A stretch of DNA of 64,000 nt from Clostridium uliginosum (GTDB lineage: Bacteria > Bacillota > Clostridia > Clostridiales > Clostridiaceae), in contig NZ_FOMG01000003.1 in the NCBI RefSeq assembly GCF_900112485.1, forward strand, positions 62,001-126,000. The letters are read 5' to 3'. The position numbers and the translations under genes were made by a program. This document shows, piece after piece, positions 50,798-60,192 of the stretch. The stretch's first letter is position 1; every line of letters begins with the position of its first letter. Under the pieces are notes generated by a model. It saw only the letters and a list, made by a program, of their open reading frames with translations, had not been told where the DNA came from and did no database searches.

Positions 50798-52321
50798 ATG
50801 GAAGAGAATAAAAATGGATTACTAGCCAGTTGGTTAGCATTATTTGTAGTAGTAATAGGCACCTTTATGTCTATACTGGATAGTAGTATAGTTAACATTG
50901 CTCTTCCTAAGATGATGGCTGTTTTTGGTATGCCGTTAGATGATGCAAAGTGGATATTAACATGCTATACATTAACACTTGGAGCTATTATACCATTAAC
51001 AGGATATCTTCAAGATGTTTTTGGTGCTAAGAGAATATATATGTTTGCATTAGCAATGTTTACAATAGGTTCATTACTATGTGGATTTTCATGGAGTGGT
51101 GCAACTATGATAACATTTCGTGTAATTCAAGCTCTTGGTGGTGGTATGATAATGCCAGTAGGAATGTCAATAATATACCAAGTATTTCCTAGAGAAAAGA
51201 TAGGACTAGCTCTTGGGTTTTGGGGAATAGCAGCTATGGCAGCACCTGCTATAGGACCAACTTTAGGTGGATATATTATTGAAAAGATGGACTGGAGACT
51301 TATTTTTACAGTCAATGTTCCTATAGGTATACTAGGTGTAGTAATGGCTGGATTTTTATTAAAAGGTGTTCAAAGAAAACCATTTAAATCTTTTGATATA
51401 ATAGGTTTTTTATCTTCTACAATTGCTATAGTAAGTATATTATATGTTCTTGGTGAAGGTTCTTCAGTTGATTGGAGTGATATAAAAAATCCAATACTAA
51501 TGACTTTTGGTTGTTTAAGTCTTGTGCTATTTATAGTAAATGAGCTTACCCATCCAGATCCTTTACTAGATTTACGAGTTCTTAAATTATTTGACTTTAG
51601 TATAAGTTTAATAATAACCAGTGTTTTAACTTTGGCACTTATGGGAGGTGCCTATATATTACCATTATTTTTGCAAAGCATAAGAGGATATACAGCTATG
51701 CAAACAGGAATTATTATGCTTCCCTCTGCACTGGTAGTAGGGGTTATGATGCCAATAAGTGGTAGTGCTTTTGATAAAGTGGGAGCAAAACCACTTGTAA
51801 TACCTGGACTTATAATATTAGCTATAAGCTCTTATGCACTTGCAAATGGTATAAATATGAATTCAAGTAAAGAATATATAATAGTTATTACTTGCATGAG
51901 GTCAATAGGGTTAGGGCTTGCTATGATGCCAATTAGTACAGCAGGAATGAATGCAGTAAAAACAGAATTAGTTGGAAGAGCTTCAGCACTTAATAATACC
52001 ATTAGGCAAATATCAGGTGCACTTGCCGTAACTATAATGTCTACAATAATGCAAGGAAGAACTAACTATAACTATTCGAAACTATCAGAACAAATAAATG
52101 TTTATAATAAGACAGCTACTGATACAATAAGTACATTAACAAAAGTATATATTCATTCAGGCCAATCACAAAGTGTTGCTAAAGCTTCAGCTATTTCTCA
52201 ATTAATGAAAATGGTGCAAGGTCAAGCAACTATAGATGCTATGGCATATGCTGTCATGATGACTGTTATTGCAGTACTTGTAGCTATAATTTTAACTTTA
52301 TTTATGAGATCTAGAAAATAA
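50798..52321 (+). CDS. EmrB/QacA-type MFS drug exporter (DHA2, 14 helices)
   Basis: A 507-residue exporter with 14 predicted helices. Motif C-like and DHA2 markers are present: LDSSIVNIALPKM in helix 1, LTLGAIIPLTGYLQDVFGAK (motif A), RVIQALGGGMIMPVG and APAIGPTLGGYI. Proton-driven export of drugs or hydrophobic compounds. Either ATG 50795 or 50798 may be used; 50798 is better spaced from GAGGTGG. Confidence 0.94.
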   Translation: MEENKNGLLASWLALFVVVIGTFMSILDSSIVNIALPKMMAVFGMPLDDAKWILTCYTLTLGAIIPLTGYLQDVFGAKRIYMFALAMFTIGSLLCGFSWSGATMITFRVIQALGGGMIMPVGMSIIYQVFPREKIGLALGFWGIAAMAAPAIGPTLGGYIIEKMDWRLIFTVNVPIGILGVVMAGFLLKGVQRKPFKSFDIIGFLSSTIAIVSILYVLGEGSSVDWSDIKNPILMTFGCLSLVLFIVNELTHPDPLLDLRVLKLFDFSISLIITSVLTLALMGGAYILPLFLQSIRGYTAMQTGIIMLPSALVVGVMMPISGSAFDKVGAKPLVIPGLIILAISSYALANGINMNSSKEYIIVITCMRSIGLGLAMMPISTAGMNAVKTELVGRASALNNTIRQISGALAVTIMSTIMQGRTNYNYSKLSEQINVYNKTATDTISTLTKVYIHSGQSQSVAKASAISQLMKMVQGQATIDAMAYAVMMTVIAVLVAIILTLFMRSRK

Positions 52322-52352
52322 TTCCCAAAATTAAATTAGGAAGGTGAAGAAA

Positions 52353-52835
52353 ATGAATCTTAAGGATAATTTACCAGATTTGAATAATGAATTAGCTCTA
52401 AAACAAGCAGATGAGATAATTGACATATTTAAAAATATTAAAAAGACTCTTAATAGTAGATTTGTAGAAATTGCAAAACGATATGGGTTTACGACGCCTC
52501 AACTTGTAGTCATATTTCATTTGTACGAAAGACCATCAATAACGCTTAATGAGTTAAGTGATTATATGCAGTTAACAAAAAGTACAGTTTCTGGTATAGT
52601 AGATCGTTTGACTAATCAAGGTGTTGTAATTAGAGAAATACCTAAAGATAACCGTAGGATTGTAAAGTTATCAATTTCCGAAGAATTTAAAAAAAACAAT
52701 GATATATGTAATATGAAGAAGACTTTTGTTTCTGGATTAATATCTAATAATATAAAAAACATGGATCCAGCAGAAGTAGAGAAAATCATCTATGGATTAA
52801 GGCAATTTAATTTATTGTTAAACCAAGATAATTAA
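52353..52835 (+). CDS. MarR-family regulator
   Basis: A 160-residue winged-helix protein: ITLNELSDYMQLTKSTVSGI recognition helix, VDRLTNQGVVIREIPKDNRR wing. It follows the MFS gene by 31 bp and probably represses the operon from the dyad at 49067-49094. ATG 52353 (AGGAAGGTGAAG upstream) is preferred over the GTG at 52344. Confidence 0.92.
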   Translation: MNLKDNLPDLNNELALKQADEIIDIFKNIKKTLNSRFVEIAKRYGFTTPQLVVIFHLYERPSITLNELSDYMQLTKSTVSGIVDRLTNQGVVIREIPKDNRRIVKLSISEEFKKNNDICNMKKTFVSGLISNNIKNMDPAEVEKIIYGLRQFNLLLNQDN

Positions 52836-52889
52836 AAGTAAAATTTTTACCATTAATTAAATTTAAAATAGTCCATTTAAGTAATAAGA

Positions 52890-53020
52890 AGACATGTTAA
52901 AAAATAACAAATGAATATGTTAACCTATTTCGTGTCACACTTTATCAGTAAGATTAAATAACAACATGCAATGAGATTAATCTTACTTCCCTGTCGGAAA
53001 CAAAATATATGTAATATGCC
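52890..53020. repeat. Family 2 repeat, worn copy
   Basis: AGACATGTTAAAAAATAACA on the left and GTAATATGCC on the right, with CCTATTTCGTGTCACACTTT and CGGAAACAAAATATAT inside. Both ends have drifted from GGCACAT. Confidence 0.55.
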
Positions 53021-53078
53021 TGGAGTGTTACTTTATATAATATGATTAAGATAAAATTTGGTGAAGAGGTGAATATAT

Positions 53079-54386
53079 ATGAGGAAGAACATAAATAAGT
53101 TAGTTGCTTTTGCAATTGGAGTAAGTGTTATGAGTGGAAGCATTATGCCAGTATTTGCAGATGAAAATGGACAATCTACTAGCACTAAGGTAAGTATACA
53201 GACAGTTATAGATGCTAAATCAAATAGTGCAGAAAACGGAGTTTTTACATTAAATGATGCAATAAAAGAAGCAATAAACAACAGTGCAGTATTATCACTA
53301 TATGATAAAAAAATAAGTTATCAATCTAAATTTGATGATCTTAATGAAGAACTTGATGATCAACCATCTGCCACTAATCCTAAAGGGAAAAGTGATAATG
53401 AAAAAGATCTTAATCAAGATACTCGTGATATTAATTTAAAACAACTAAAACAACAAAGAAATTTTGAAGAAGACAAGCTAATACAAAAGACAACTAAAGC
53501 TTATAATGATATTGTTATAAACCAAAAGAAAATAGCAAAAGCACAAAAGGAATTAGAAATAAAAACTAGAGATTTAAATAATACAAAATTAAAAAATCAG
53601 CTTGAGATGGTAACAACAATTGATTTACAAACTACTCAGCTTAACATAGAAAATTTACAAAACCAAAAGAAATCTCAAGAGAATGCATTAAAAGATGCAC
53701 AAGATAGTTTTAAAGTTTTAACAGGAAAAGATGTAACAAAGTATGCTTTAGAGCAAGATATAAAATATGATACATTTAAGATAGACGGTTCAGTGGATGA
53801 ATATTTAGATAATGTTATAGAGAATTATTTAAAGTATAATGAGCAGTTAATTAAACTCAATAAGGATTATTATAATGATAAAGATAATAAAGTAGATAAC
53901 CCAAAAGAAGATAATGTTCCTATTCCTCAAAAACCAGACTTTAATAGCTATAATGGTGATTATAATAAAATGTTAGATGATTATAGCGAATATACCCAAA
54001 AATTAAATATTTATAATTCTCAAAAACAAATTTATGCAGGACAATTATCCGCAAGATTATCATACTTAAAAGCAAAATTAGGAACATATGAAGGCGAAAC
54101 AAATTTAAACGAAACTAAGAAAAAATTCAAAGAGTCACTAAAAACTTTATACACAAATCTCCTTACTACAGAAGACAATATTAATTGGTTAACAAAAAAT
54201 ATAGAACTTACAAATAAACAACTCAGCAATGCAAAACTTAAATACGATTTAGGAATGTTAACTAAATCAGATTACGATACTCAAGTTTTAAACAGTGAAA
54301 ATTTAGATATTCAATTAAGAAGTACAATTGAGAGCTATAATACTTTAAAAGAACAAATTCAAAAACCTTGGATTACATTTTCATAA
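53079..54386 (+). CDS. TolC-like coiled-coil exported protein
   Basis: A 435-residue protein with a signal peptide (LVAFAIGVSVMSGSIMPVFA) and TolC-family coiled coils, including TLNDAIKEAINNSAVLSLYD at the start and LKYDLGMLTKSDYDTQVLNS near the end. It is the last gene near the EmrAB-like operon; each of the two pumps thus has a TolC-like partner. In a monoderm it cannot be an outer membrane channel; it may form a wall-spanning tube, which is inference. Confidence 0.8.
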   Translation: MRKNINKLVAFAIGVSVMSGSIMPVFADENGQSTSTKVSIQTVIDAKSNSAENGVFTLNDAIKEAINNSAVLSLYDKKISYQSKFDDLNEELDDQPSATNPKGKSDNEKDLNQDTRDINLKQLKQQRNFEEDKLIQKTTKAYNDIVINQKKIAKAQKELEIKTRDLNNTKLKNQLEMVTTIDLQTTQLNIENLQNQKKSQENALKDAQDSFKVLTGKDVTKYALEQDIKYDTFKIDGSVDEYLDNVIENYLKYNEQLIKLNKDYYNDKDNKVDNPKEDNVPIPQKPDFNSYNGDYNKMLDDYSEYTQKLNIYNSQKQIYAGQLSARLSYLKAKLGTYEGETNLNETKKKFKESLKTLYTNLLTTEDNINWLTKNIELTNKQLSNAKLKYDLGMLTKSDYDTQVLNSENLDIQLRSTIESYNTLKEQIQKPWITFS

Positions 54387-54562
54387 TAGTAAAAAATATA
54401 ATGGATTAAATGAAGTAGTAGCTAATAATTAATTTTAAGAGCTACTATTTTTCGTAGTTCTATTTAGTTAATAGATTATTAAACATTTATATAAATAGGT
54501 TGCAAAGATATAAGAAAAAATAAAAATGTGGAATTTTAAGATTAAATCTATATTATATATTG

Positions 54563-54590
54563 TAGACAAAAAAAAATTATATGATAAAAT
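54563..54590 (+). promoter_or_regulatory. Promoter of the glmS leader
   Basis: TAGACA (54563-54568), 16 bp, TAAAAT (54585-54590), about 75 bp ahead of the ribozyme cleavage site. Confidence 0.5.
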
Positions 54591-54663
54591 ATATCCAGGG
54601 GTATGAAATAAATGAATAAAGAGGTGATAGTATAAGTAAGAAAATATGTGATGATATTAAAAA

Positions 54664-54990
54664 AGCGCCAGAACTTAAGTAGAAATTAATTAACTTGTGT
54701 TTTAGAATTATGTGAGTAAAGTTTTTAAACGGAAACTCGACTCACATTTGTTCGCTGAGTAAGTTCGAACGACTAAATACAAGATTTAGGTTCTCACTTA
54801 AGTTGACGAGGTTGGGGAGTTATCGAAACTTCGGCGGGTGCCCCACGGTATTTGCACTACCGTTAACAGCTGGCAAAGCTATGAAGTAATTTATAGTACA
54901 AATCCAGTTTGGTGTTAAAACCTTCAAAAATTATAGGTTTTTAGGTCCTAAGATTATTATGCCCTTTTATATTTTACAAAGTTAGGACAA
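54664..54990 (+). ncRNA. glmS ribozyme: glmS glucosamine-6-phosphate-dependent ribozyme, with expanded P1 loop
   Basis: GCGCCAGAAC at 54665 is the conserved 5' strand, with cleavage expected just before G54665. The conserved core follows at 54803: GTTGACGAGG, GGGGAGTTATCGAA, CTTCGGCGGGTGCCCC and GAAGTAAT. P1 is AACTTAAGT (54672-54680) with ACTTAAGTT (54796-54804), nine perfect pairs, but its loop is 115 nt. The loop contains a family 4 element. The 3' border is approximate. The RNA cleaves itself when GlcN6P is high, which destabilises the glmS mRNA. Confidence 0.92.
54732..54800 (+). repeat. Family 4 element inside the ribozyme P1 loop
   Basis: GAAACTCGACTCACATTTG, CTGAGTAAGTTCGAAC, then CTAAATACAAGATTTAG and TTCTCACTT, a diverged match to 48672-48740 in the same orientation. 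Confidence 0.75.
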
Positions 54991-55025
54991 AATCCTAAAT
55001 AGAAGTAATAAAAATAATCTTTAAG

Positions 55026-55094
55026 GAAACCCAATTTATATGAGTTTATTGGGTAATTTGAAGAACCAAATATGAAATTTGGATTCTCACTTAA
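55026..55094 (+). repeat. Hairpins between ribozyme and glmS, including half a family 4 element
   Basis: AACCCAAT pairs with ATTGGGT at 55027-55054. GAACCAAATATGAAATTTGG and ATTCTCACTT at 55062-55092 are the second half of family 4. They lie in the 5' untranslated region of glmS. Confidence 0.55.
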
Positions 55095-55115
55095 AATAAG
55101 GAAGGAAGATTTAAT

Positions 55116-56942
55116 ATGTGCGGAATAGTTGGATATGTAGGAAAAGGAACAGCCACATCTTTTTTAGTTAGTGGATTGTCAAAATTAGAATATAGAGGAT
55201 ATGACTCAGCAGGAGTTGCAGTTATTGAAGGTGGAGACCTTACAGTAAGAAAGTTTAAAGGACGTCTTGCTAATTTAGCTAGTAACATTCAAACAAGCCC
55301 TATTAAAGGAAATATAGGAATAGGTCATACTAGATGGGCAACTCATGGAGCACCATCAGATATGAACTCTCACCCTCATTTAAATTCTGAAGAAACAATT
55401 GCAGTAGTTCATAATGGAATTATTGAAAATTATTTAGAACTTAGAGAATGGCTTAAAGGAGAAGGATATACTTTTAAATCAGAAACTGATACTGAAGTAA
55501 TTCCAAATCTTATAGATTATTATTATCATGGAGATTTATTTGAAGCAGTTAAAAAAGCTATTAAAAGATTAGAAGGAAGTTATGCTATAGGTGTACTTTC
55601 AAAAAATGAACCAGATAAGTTAATAGCAGTAAGAAAAGATAGTCCACTAATAGTAGGACTTGGAGAAGATCAATTTTTTATTGCATCAGATATTCCAGCA
55701 GTATTAAATTATACAAGAGATGTTTATCTTTTAGAAGATGGAGAAATTGCTATAATTACAAATTCAGGAGTTAAACTTTTCACTGAAGATGGAAAATCAA
55801 TTAGTAAAGAAGTATATCATGTTACATGGAATGAAGATGCAGCTGAAAAAGGCGGATTTGACGATTTTATGTTAAAGGAAGTCCATGAACAACCAAAAGC
55901 AATTAGAGATACTATGACTTCAAGAGTATCAATGGATCATAGTATTTGTCTAGATGATCTTAAGCTTTCAAAAGAAGATTTAGAAAATATAGATAGAGTA
56001 TTTATAGTTGCTTGTGGTACAGCATATCATGCTGGTCTTGTAGGTAAACATGTAATAGAATCATTAGCTAAAATTCCAGTTGAAGTAGATATTGCTTCAG
56101 AATTTAGATATAGAAATCCATTAGTTACAGATAAATCTTTAGTTATTGTTGTAAGCCAATCAGGGGAAACAGCAGATACTTTAGCAGCATTAAGAAATAG
56201 TAAGAAGATAGGTGCAAAAATTGTTGCATTAACTAATGTAGTTGGAAGTACAGTTTCAAGAGAAGCTGATCATGTGCTTTATACATTAGCAGGTCCAGAA
56301 ATTTCAGTTGCATCAACAAAAGCTTATGTAACACAAGTTATTGGAATGTATATGTTAGCTATGAACTTTGCAGAAACTAAAGGAACATTAACATCAAAAG
56401 AATTAGATAAGTTAAAAGAGGAATTATTAGATTTACCTGAAAAAGTAGAGTTGGTGTTAGAAGATAAAGCTAAAGTTAAGGAAGTAGCAAAAAAGATATA
56501 CAAAGAAAATGATGTATTCTATTTAGGTAGAGGATTAGATTATGCATTAGCATTAGAAGGAGCACTTAAACTTAAAGAAATAACTTATATTCATGCAGAT
56601 GCTTATGCTGGCGGAGAATTAAAACATGGCCCTATAGCATTAATTGAAGAAGGAACAAAAGTAATAACTCCGTTTACTCAAGACGATTTAAAAGAAAAAA
56701 TGCTAAGTAATATAATAGAAATTAAAGCAAGAGGTGCTCATGTTATAGGTATTTGCTATGAAGGCACTAAAGGCGTAGAAGAAGTAATGGATGAAGTGTT
56801 ATATATTCCAAAAACTTTAGGCATGTTTGGACCAATATTAGGAGTAACAGTACTTCAATTATTGGCATATTATACAGCTAAAGAAAAGGGATGCGATATA
56901 GACAAGCCAAGAAATTTAGCTAAATCAGTTACTGTAGAATAA
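55116..56942 (+). CDS. glmS: Glutamine-fructose-6-phosphate aminotransferase
   Basis: A 608-residue enzyme. Met is followed by Cys2, the N-terminal nucleophile of the glutaminase domain (CGIVGYVGKG, LEYRGYDSAG, GHTRWATHG, HNGIIENYLELR). Two SIS isomerase domains follow (CGTAYHAGLVGK, SQSGETADTLAALR; GRGLDYALALEGALKLKEIT) and the C-terminus ends KSVTVE. It makes glucosamine-6-phosphate for cell wall synthesis. Expression is controlled by the ribozyme upstream. The 3' end of the gene is the recognition site of Tn7-type TnsD, and a Tn7-like element sits 22 bp after the stop. Confidence 0.97.
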   Translation: MCGIVGYVGKGTATSFLVSGLSKLEYRGYDSAGVAVIEGGDLTVRKFKGRLANLASNIQTSPIKGNIGIGHTRWATHGAPSDMNSHPHLNSEETIAVVHNGIIENYLELREWLKGEGYTFKSETDTEVIPNLIDYYYHGDLFEAVKKAIKRLEGSYAIGVLSKNEPDKLIAVRKDSPLIVGLGEDQFFIASDIPAVLNYTRDVYLLEDGEIAIITNSGVKLFTEDGKSISKEVYHVTWNEDAAEKGGFDDFMLKEVHEQPKAIRDTMTSRVSMDHSICLDDLKLSKEDLENIDRVFIVACGTAYHAGLVGKHVIESLAKIPVEVDIASEFRYRNPLVTDKSLVIVVSQSGETADTLAALRNSKKIGAKIVALTNVVGSTVSREADHVLYTLAGPEISVASTKAYVTQVIGMYMLAMNFAETKGTLTSKELDKLKEELLDLPEKVELVLEDKAKVKEVAKKIYKENDVFYLGRGLDYALALEGALKLKEITYIHADAYAGGELKHGPIALIEEGTKVITPFTQDDLKEKMLSNIIEIKARGAHVIGICYEGTKGVEEVMDEVLYIPKTLGMFGPILGVTVLQLLAYYTAKEKGCDIDKPRNLAKSVTVE

Positions 56943-56964
56943 GGAAAGCTAAAAATATTACAGT

Positions 56965-57053
56965 TGTTGTAACTTTATAAAAAAGTTCAACCGTTTATAA
57001 AAAACTTTAACCGTTTTGAAAAAAGTTTAACTATTTATAAAAAAGTTGAATCG
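56965..57053 (+). mobile_element. Left end of a Tn7-like transposon with four TnsB-type sites
   Basis: The element seems to begin with TGTTGTAAC at 56965. Four 20-bp repeats then abut exactly: 56974-56993 (TTTATAAAAAAGTTCAACCG), 56994-57013, 57014-57033 and 57034-57053 (TTTATAAAAAAGTTGAATCG). They match the role of TnsB binding sites. The five bases before the element (ACAGT, 56960-56964) would be the target duplication; the right end is not in the window. Confidence 0.85.
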
Positions 57054-57123
57054 AAATATTTATTATGGATATGCTATATTTTAGAGAATGTAGTATGGAA
57101 AAATTAAAAAAATATAAGAATGT

Positions 57124-57171
57124 AAAAAAACTGCACATTCTCATTTAAGGTGAGAGTGTGCAGTTTTTTAC
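57124..57171. terminator. Bidirectional terminator before tnsA
   Basis: AAAAAACTGCACATTCTC and GTGAGAGTGTGCAGTTTTTT form a strong stem between the transposon end and tnsA, insulating tns genes from glmS read-through. Confidence 0.8.
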
Positions 57172-57193
57172 TTTATTAATGGAGGTGAAGTGA

Positions 57194-58033
57194 ATGGCAA
57201 AAAGAAAAAGAAATTTAGATGTAGCTAAAATGATTAAGGATGGAATAGGTACAGGAAAAGGAGATAAATATAAGCCATGGATTAAAATTCAGGATGTACC
57301 TTCTTTAGGTAGATCAAGTAGAATAAGAGGAATTAAAACAGGAAGGCAGCATGAACTATTGTCAGATATGGAAAGAAATTATTTTTTCTTTTTAGAGTAC
57401 TCAGACACGGTTCAAGATATAAGAGAACAGTTTCCACTGCTTCCTATTGAAGATACACTTCTTATTGCTAAGGAGTTAGGTGTAGAGCATCCTAAACACC
57501 CTGAAACAGGAGAATATATTGTTATGACTACAGATTTTTTAGTAACTATAAATTATAACAATGAGTTTTATGAAGTAGCTAGAACAATAAAATCTAAGGA
57601 GGATCTTATTAATAAAAGAATATCAGAAAAATTTGAGATTGAGAGACAGTATTGGGAGAAGAAAGGTATTAACTGGGGGATAGTTACTGATGAAGAAATA
57701 GATAAGGTCATAGCAAACAACATAAGCTTAGTTCATAGTTATAAAGATATAGGTGCGATAGATAGTTTTAATGATATTAAAGCTAGTGATTTAAAAGATT
57801 TAATATATGAATTTATGAGAAGAATAATTGATAATACTGAAGCTATGAGAAGTATATGTAATGAGTTCGACAATGAAATGTGTTTGGAAAAAGGAAGTAG
57901 TCTTTGTATATTTAAGTATTTAATAATAAATAAAATTATTGAAATTGACATAACAGAAAAAATTAACGTTAATAAGGCTATATCCAGTATAAGTATAATA
58001 GAAAAATCAATTAAGAAGGTGGAAGCAATATGA
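57194..58033 (+). CDS. tnsA: Tn7-like endonuclease TnsA
   Basis: A 279-residue protein, length as for Tn7 TnsA (273). Catalytic candidates are E60 (ELLSDMERNYFFFLEYS), D114 (MTTDFLVTI) and K133 (ARTIKSKED), and VQDIREQFPLLP is strongly conserved. TnsA is a restriction-enzyme-like nuclease that cuts the 5' ends of the transposon while TnsB cuts the 3' ends, giving cut-and-paste movement. GGAGGTGAAG precedes ATG 57194. Its stop overlaps the tnsB start (ATGA). Confidence 0.95.
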   Translation: MAKRKRNLDVAKMIKDGIGTGKGDKYKPWIKIQDVPSLGRSSRIRGIKTGRQHELLSDMERNYFFFLEYSDTVQDIREQFPLLPIEDTLLIAKELGVEHPKHPETGEYIVMTTDFLVTINYNNEFYEVARTIKSKEDLINKRISEKFEIERQYWEKKGINWGIVTDEEIDKVIANNISLVHSYKDIGAIDSFNDIKASDLKDLIYEFMRRIIDNTEAMRSICNEFDNEMCLEKGSSLCIFKYLIINKIIEIDITEKINVNKAISSISIIEKSIKKVEAI

Positions 58034-60192
58034 TATCCATCAATTCAGTTTTCAAACGTGTAGATAATGAAAATGGAGAAAGAATAAGGATTATTAATGT
58101 TATTGAATTTTATGTGTACATAGTAAATATTGATGCAGTAACATCAATGCCTAGAAAAGAATTATTAACAACTATTGAAGAAGAAATTGATGGAGAAAAA
58201 TTAATAGCTATTAAAGATCCCTTTTCTAGAATAATTAATGAAAAAGAACTCTCAGAACTACAGATTAATAAAAGAAATGCAGCTTGGGAGTTTATTGAAA
58301 AGTATTGGCAAACAAATGAATATGAACTCTTAGAAAAAAGTCATAGGGAAAATAAACTTATGGAAATAGCTAATACTTCAGGGCTTAGTTTGACAAAAGT
58401 AAAAAAAATATTTAGTAGGTATTGGCAAAGGGGAATGAATAAAAATGCTTTACTACCTGATTATATAAATTCTGGAGGTAAAGGAAAAGAAAAAAAACTA
58501 TCTGATTTAAAAGTAGGAAGACCAGCAAAAGTAGATTATTTAGGAGATTCTATAGAAGGAATTAATATAACTGATGATGTGAAAAAGCATGTTCAATTTG
58601 TTATTAATAAGTATTATAGAAATAGTAAAAAGATATCTTTAAAAGAAACATACACTCTAATGCTTAGAGACTTCTATTCAGATGTATATAGAGAGAATAA
58701 TGAAATCAAACATATAGTTTGGGATAATGAGAGAATACCTAAATATAATCAATTTTATTATTGGTTTAAGAAATTTGAAGATGTTAAAAAGGATATTGTG
58801 CTAAGAGATAGTGACAAGGAATTTAATTTAAAACATAGACCATTACTAAGTAATTCTACAATTGAAACAGATGGGCCAGGAACAAGATTTCAAATTGATG
58901 CAACCCCAGCGGACATATATTTAGTAAGTTCTTTAAACACAAAAAGAATTATAGGTAGGCCGATTGTGTACGCAATAATAGATGTATATTCTAGATTAAT
59001 TACTGGAATTTATGTTGGATTAGAAGGACCATCTTGGCTTGGAGCTATGATGGCATTAGATAATATGATTGCTGATAAGGTTGAGTTTTGTAAGTCGTAC
59101 GGAATAGAAATTACTGAAGAACAATGGCCGTCAAAACATTTACCAGATATTATAATAGCTGATCGTGGTGAATTTGAAGGATATTCGCCTGAAAATCTAA
59201 TTAATAATTTAAACGTGAAAATAGAAAATACTTCCCCTTATCGTGGCGATTTAAAAGGTATAGTTGAAAGGAATTTTAGAACTTTAAATACTAAAGTAAA
59301 GCATAAAACGCCTGGTGCTATACAAAAGGAATTTAGAAAAAGAGGGGATAAAGATTATAGATTAGATGCAACGTTAACCCTTGAAGCGTTCACAAGAGTA
59401 TACATAAATATTGTCTTGCATCATAATAAGAGCCTTATAGAAAAATATCCTGTTGAAAAAGAAATGCTAGAAGATGATATACTGCCAATACCGATTCAAC
59501 TTTGGAAGTGGGGAATTGAAAACAAAAAAGGTAGATTAAAGACCGTTGATAGAGATGTATTAAGATTAAACATTCTTCCAAGGGGAAAAGCAAGTGTTTC
59601 AAGGGTCGGAATTAAATTTAAGGGATTATCGTATAGTTCTAATAAAGCTATTAGTCAACAATGGTTTATAAAGCCTACGGCTAGAAGTATTGATATTGTA
59701 TATGATCCTAGAAATGTTAACGAAATATATATTCCACATGACAATGGATTAGGCTACGAGGAATGTTATTTATTGGAGACCTGCAATCAATATAAAAATT
59801 GCCTACTAGAAGAAATAATTTTTAATCAGGAATTATTAGCTGAATTAAAAGAGAAAAATTTAAGAGAACAAAATCAAAGTAATATTGATTTAGAGAAAGA
59901 AATAGAAAAAATAGTTAAGGAGTCTGGAATAGAAAAAGCAAAGGAAATAGCTTTTGAGGAAAGTAAAAATAAACAGCTCAAAGGTATAAGACGGAACAGA
60001 ATTATTGAAAAAGAAATGAATAGAGAAACAGAAGCTTTTAAAATTGGTGAAGAAAAAAATGCTTCCAATAGTGGTGCTGAAATAATAGAATTACCAAATA
60101 GAAATGATGAAGTAGTTAAAAAAGAAGCATCAGGTGATAATAGAATAATGGAATTGCTAAAAAAGAAAAGAGATGAAAGACGTGAAAAATAA
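58030..60192 (+). CDS. tnsB: Tn7-like DDE transposase TnsB
   Basis: A 720-residue transposase of the Mu/TnsB class. The catalytic triad is D290 (FQIDATPAD), D378 (IIADRGEFEG) and E413 (KGIVERNFR), with the 35-residue D-E spacing of the family. Upstream are helix-turn-helix regions (WEFIEKYWQ, MEIANTSGLSLTKVKKIFSR) for end binding, and a C-terminal acidic/basic tail for TnsC contact. It binds the repeats at 56974-57053. It overlaps tnsC by 20 bp. Confidence 0.96.
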   Translation: MISINSVFKRVDNENGERIRIINVIEFYVYIVNIDAVTSMPRKELLTTIEEEIDGEKLIAIKDPFSRIINEKELSELQINKRNAAWEFIEKYWQTNEYELLEKSHRENKLMEIANTSGLSLTKVKKIFSRYWQRGMNKNALLPDYINSGGKGKEKKLSDLKVGRPAKVDYLGDSIEGINITDDVKKHVQFVINKYYRNSKKISLKETYTLMLRDFYSDVYRENNEIKHIVWDNERIPKYNQFYYWFKKFEDVKKDIVLRDSDKEFNLKHRPLLSNSTIETDGPGTRFQIDATPADIYLVSSLNTKRIIGRPIVYAIIDVYSRLITGIYVGLEGPSWLGAMMALDNMIADKVEFCKSYGIEITEEQWPSKHLPDIIIADRGEFEGYSPENLINNLNVKIENTSPYRGDLKGIVERNFRTLNTKVKHKTPGAIQKEFRKRGDKDYRLDATLTLEAFTRVYINIVLHHNKSLIEKYPVEKEMLEDDILPIPIQLWKWGIENKKGRLKTVDRDVLRLNILPRGKASVSRVGIKFKGLSYSSNKAISQQWFIKPTARSIDIVYDPRNVNEIYIPHDNGLGYEECYLLETCNQYKNCLLEEIIFNQELLAELKEKNLREQNQSNIDLEKEIEKIVKESGIEKAKEIAFEESKNKQLKGIRRNRIIEKEMNRETEAFKIGEEKNASNSGAEIIELPNRNDEVVKKEASGDNRIMELLKKKRDERREK

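Noticed and set aside
56960-56964. ACAGT as the proven Tn7 target duplication
   Set aside because: The right end is outside the window, so the duplication cannot be confirmed; kept only as a prediction.
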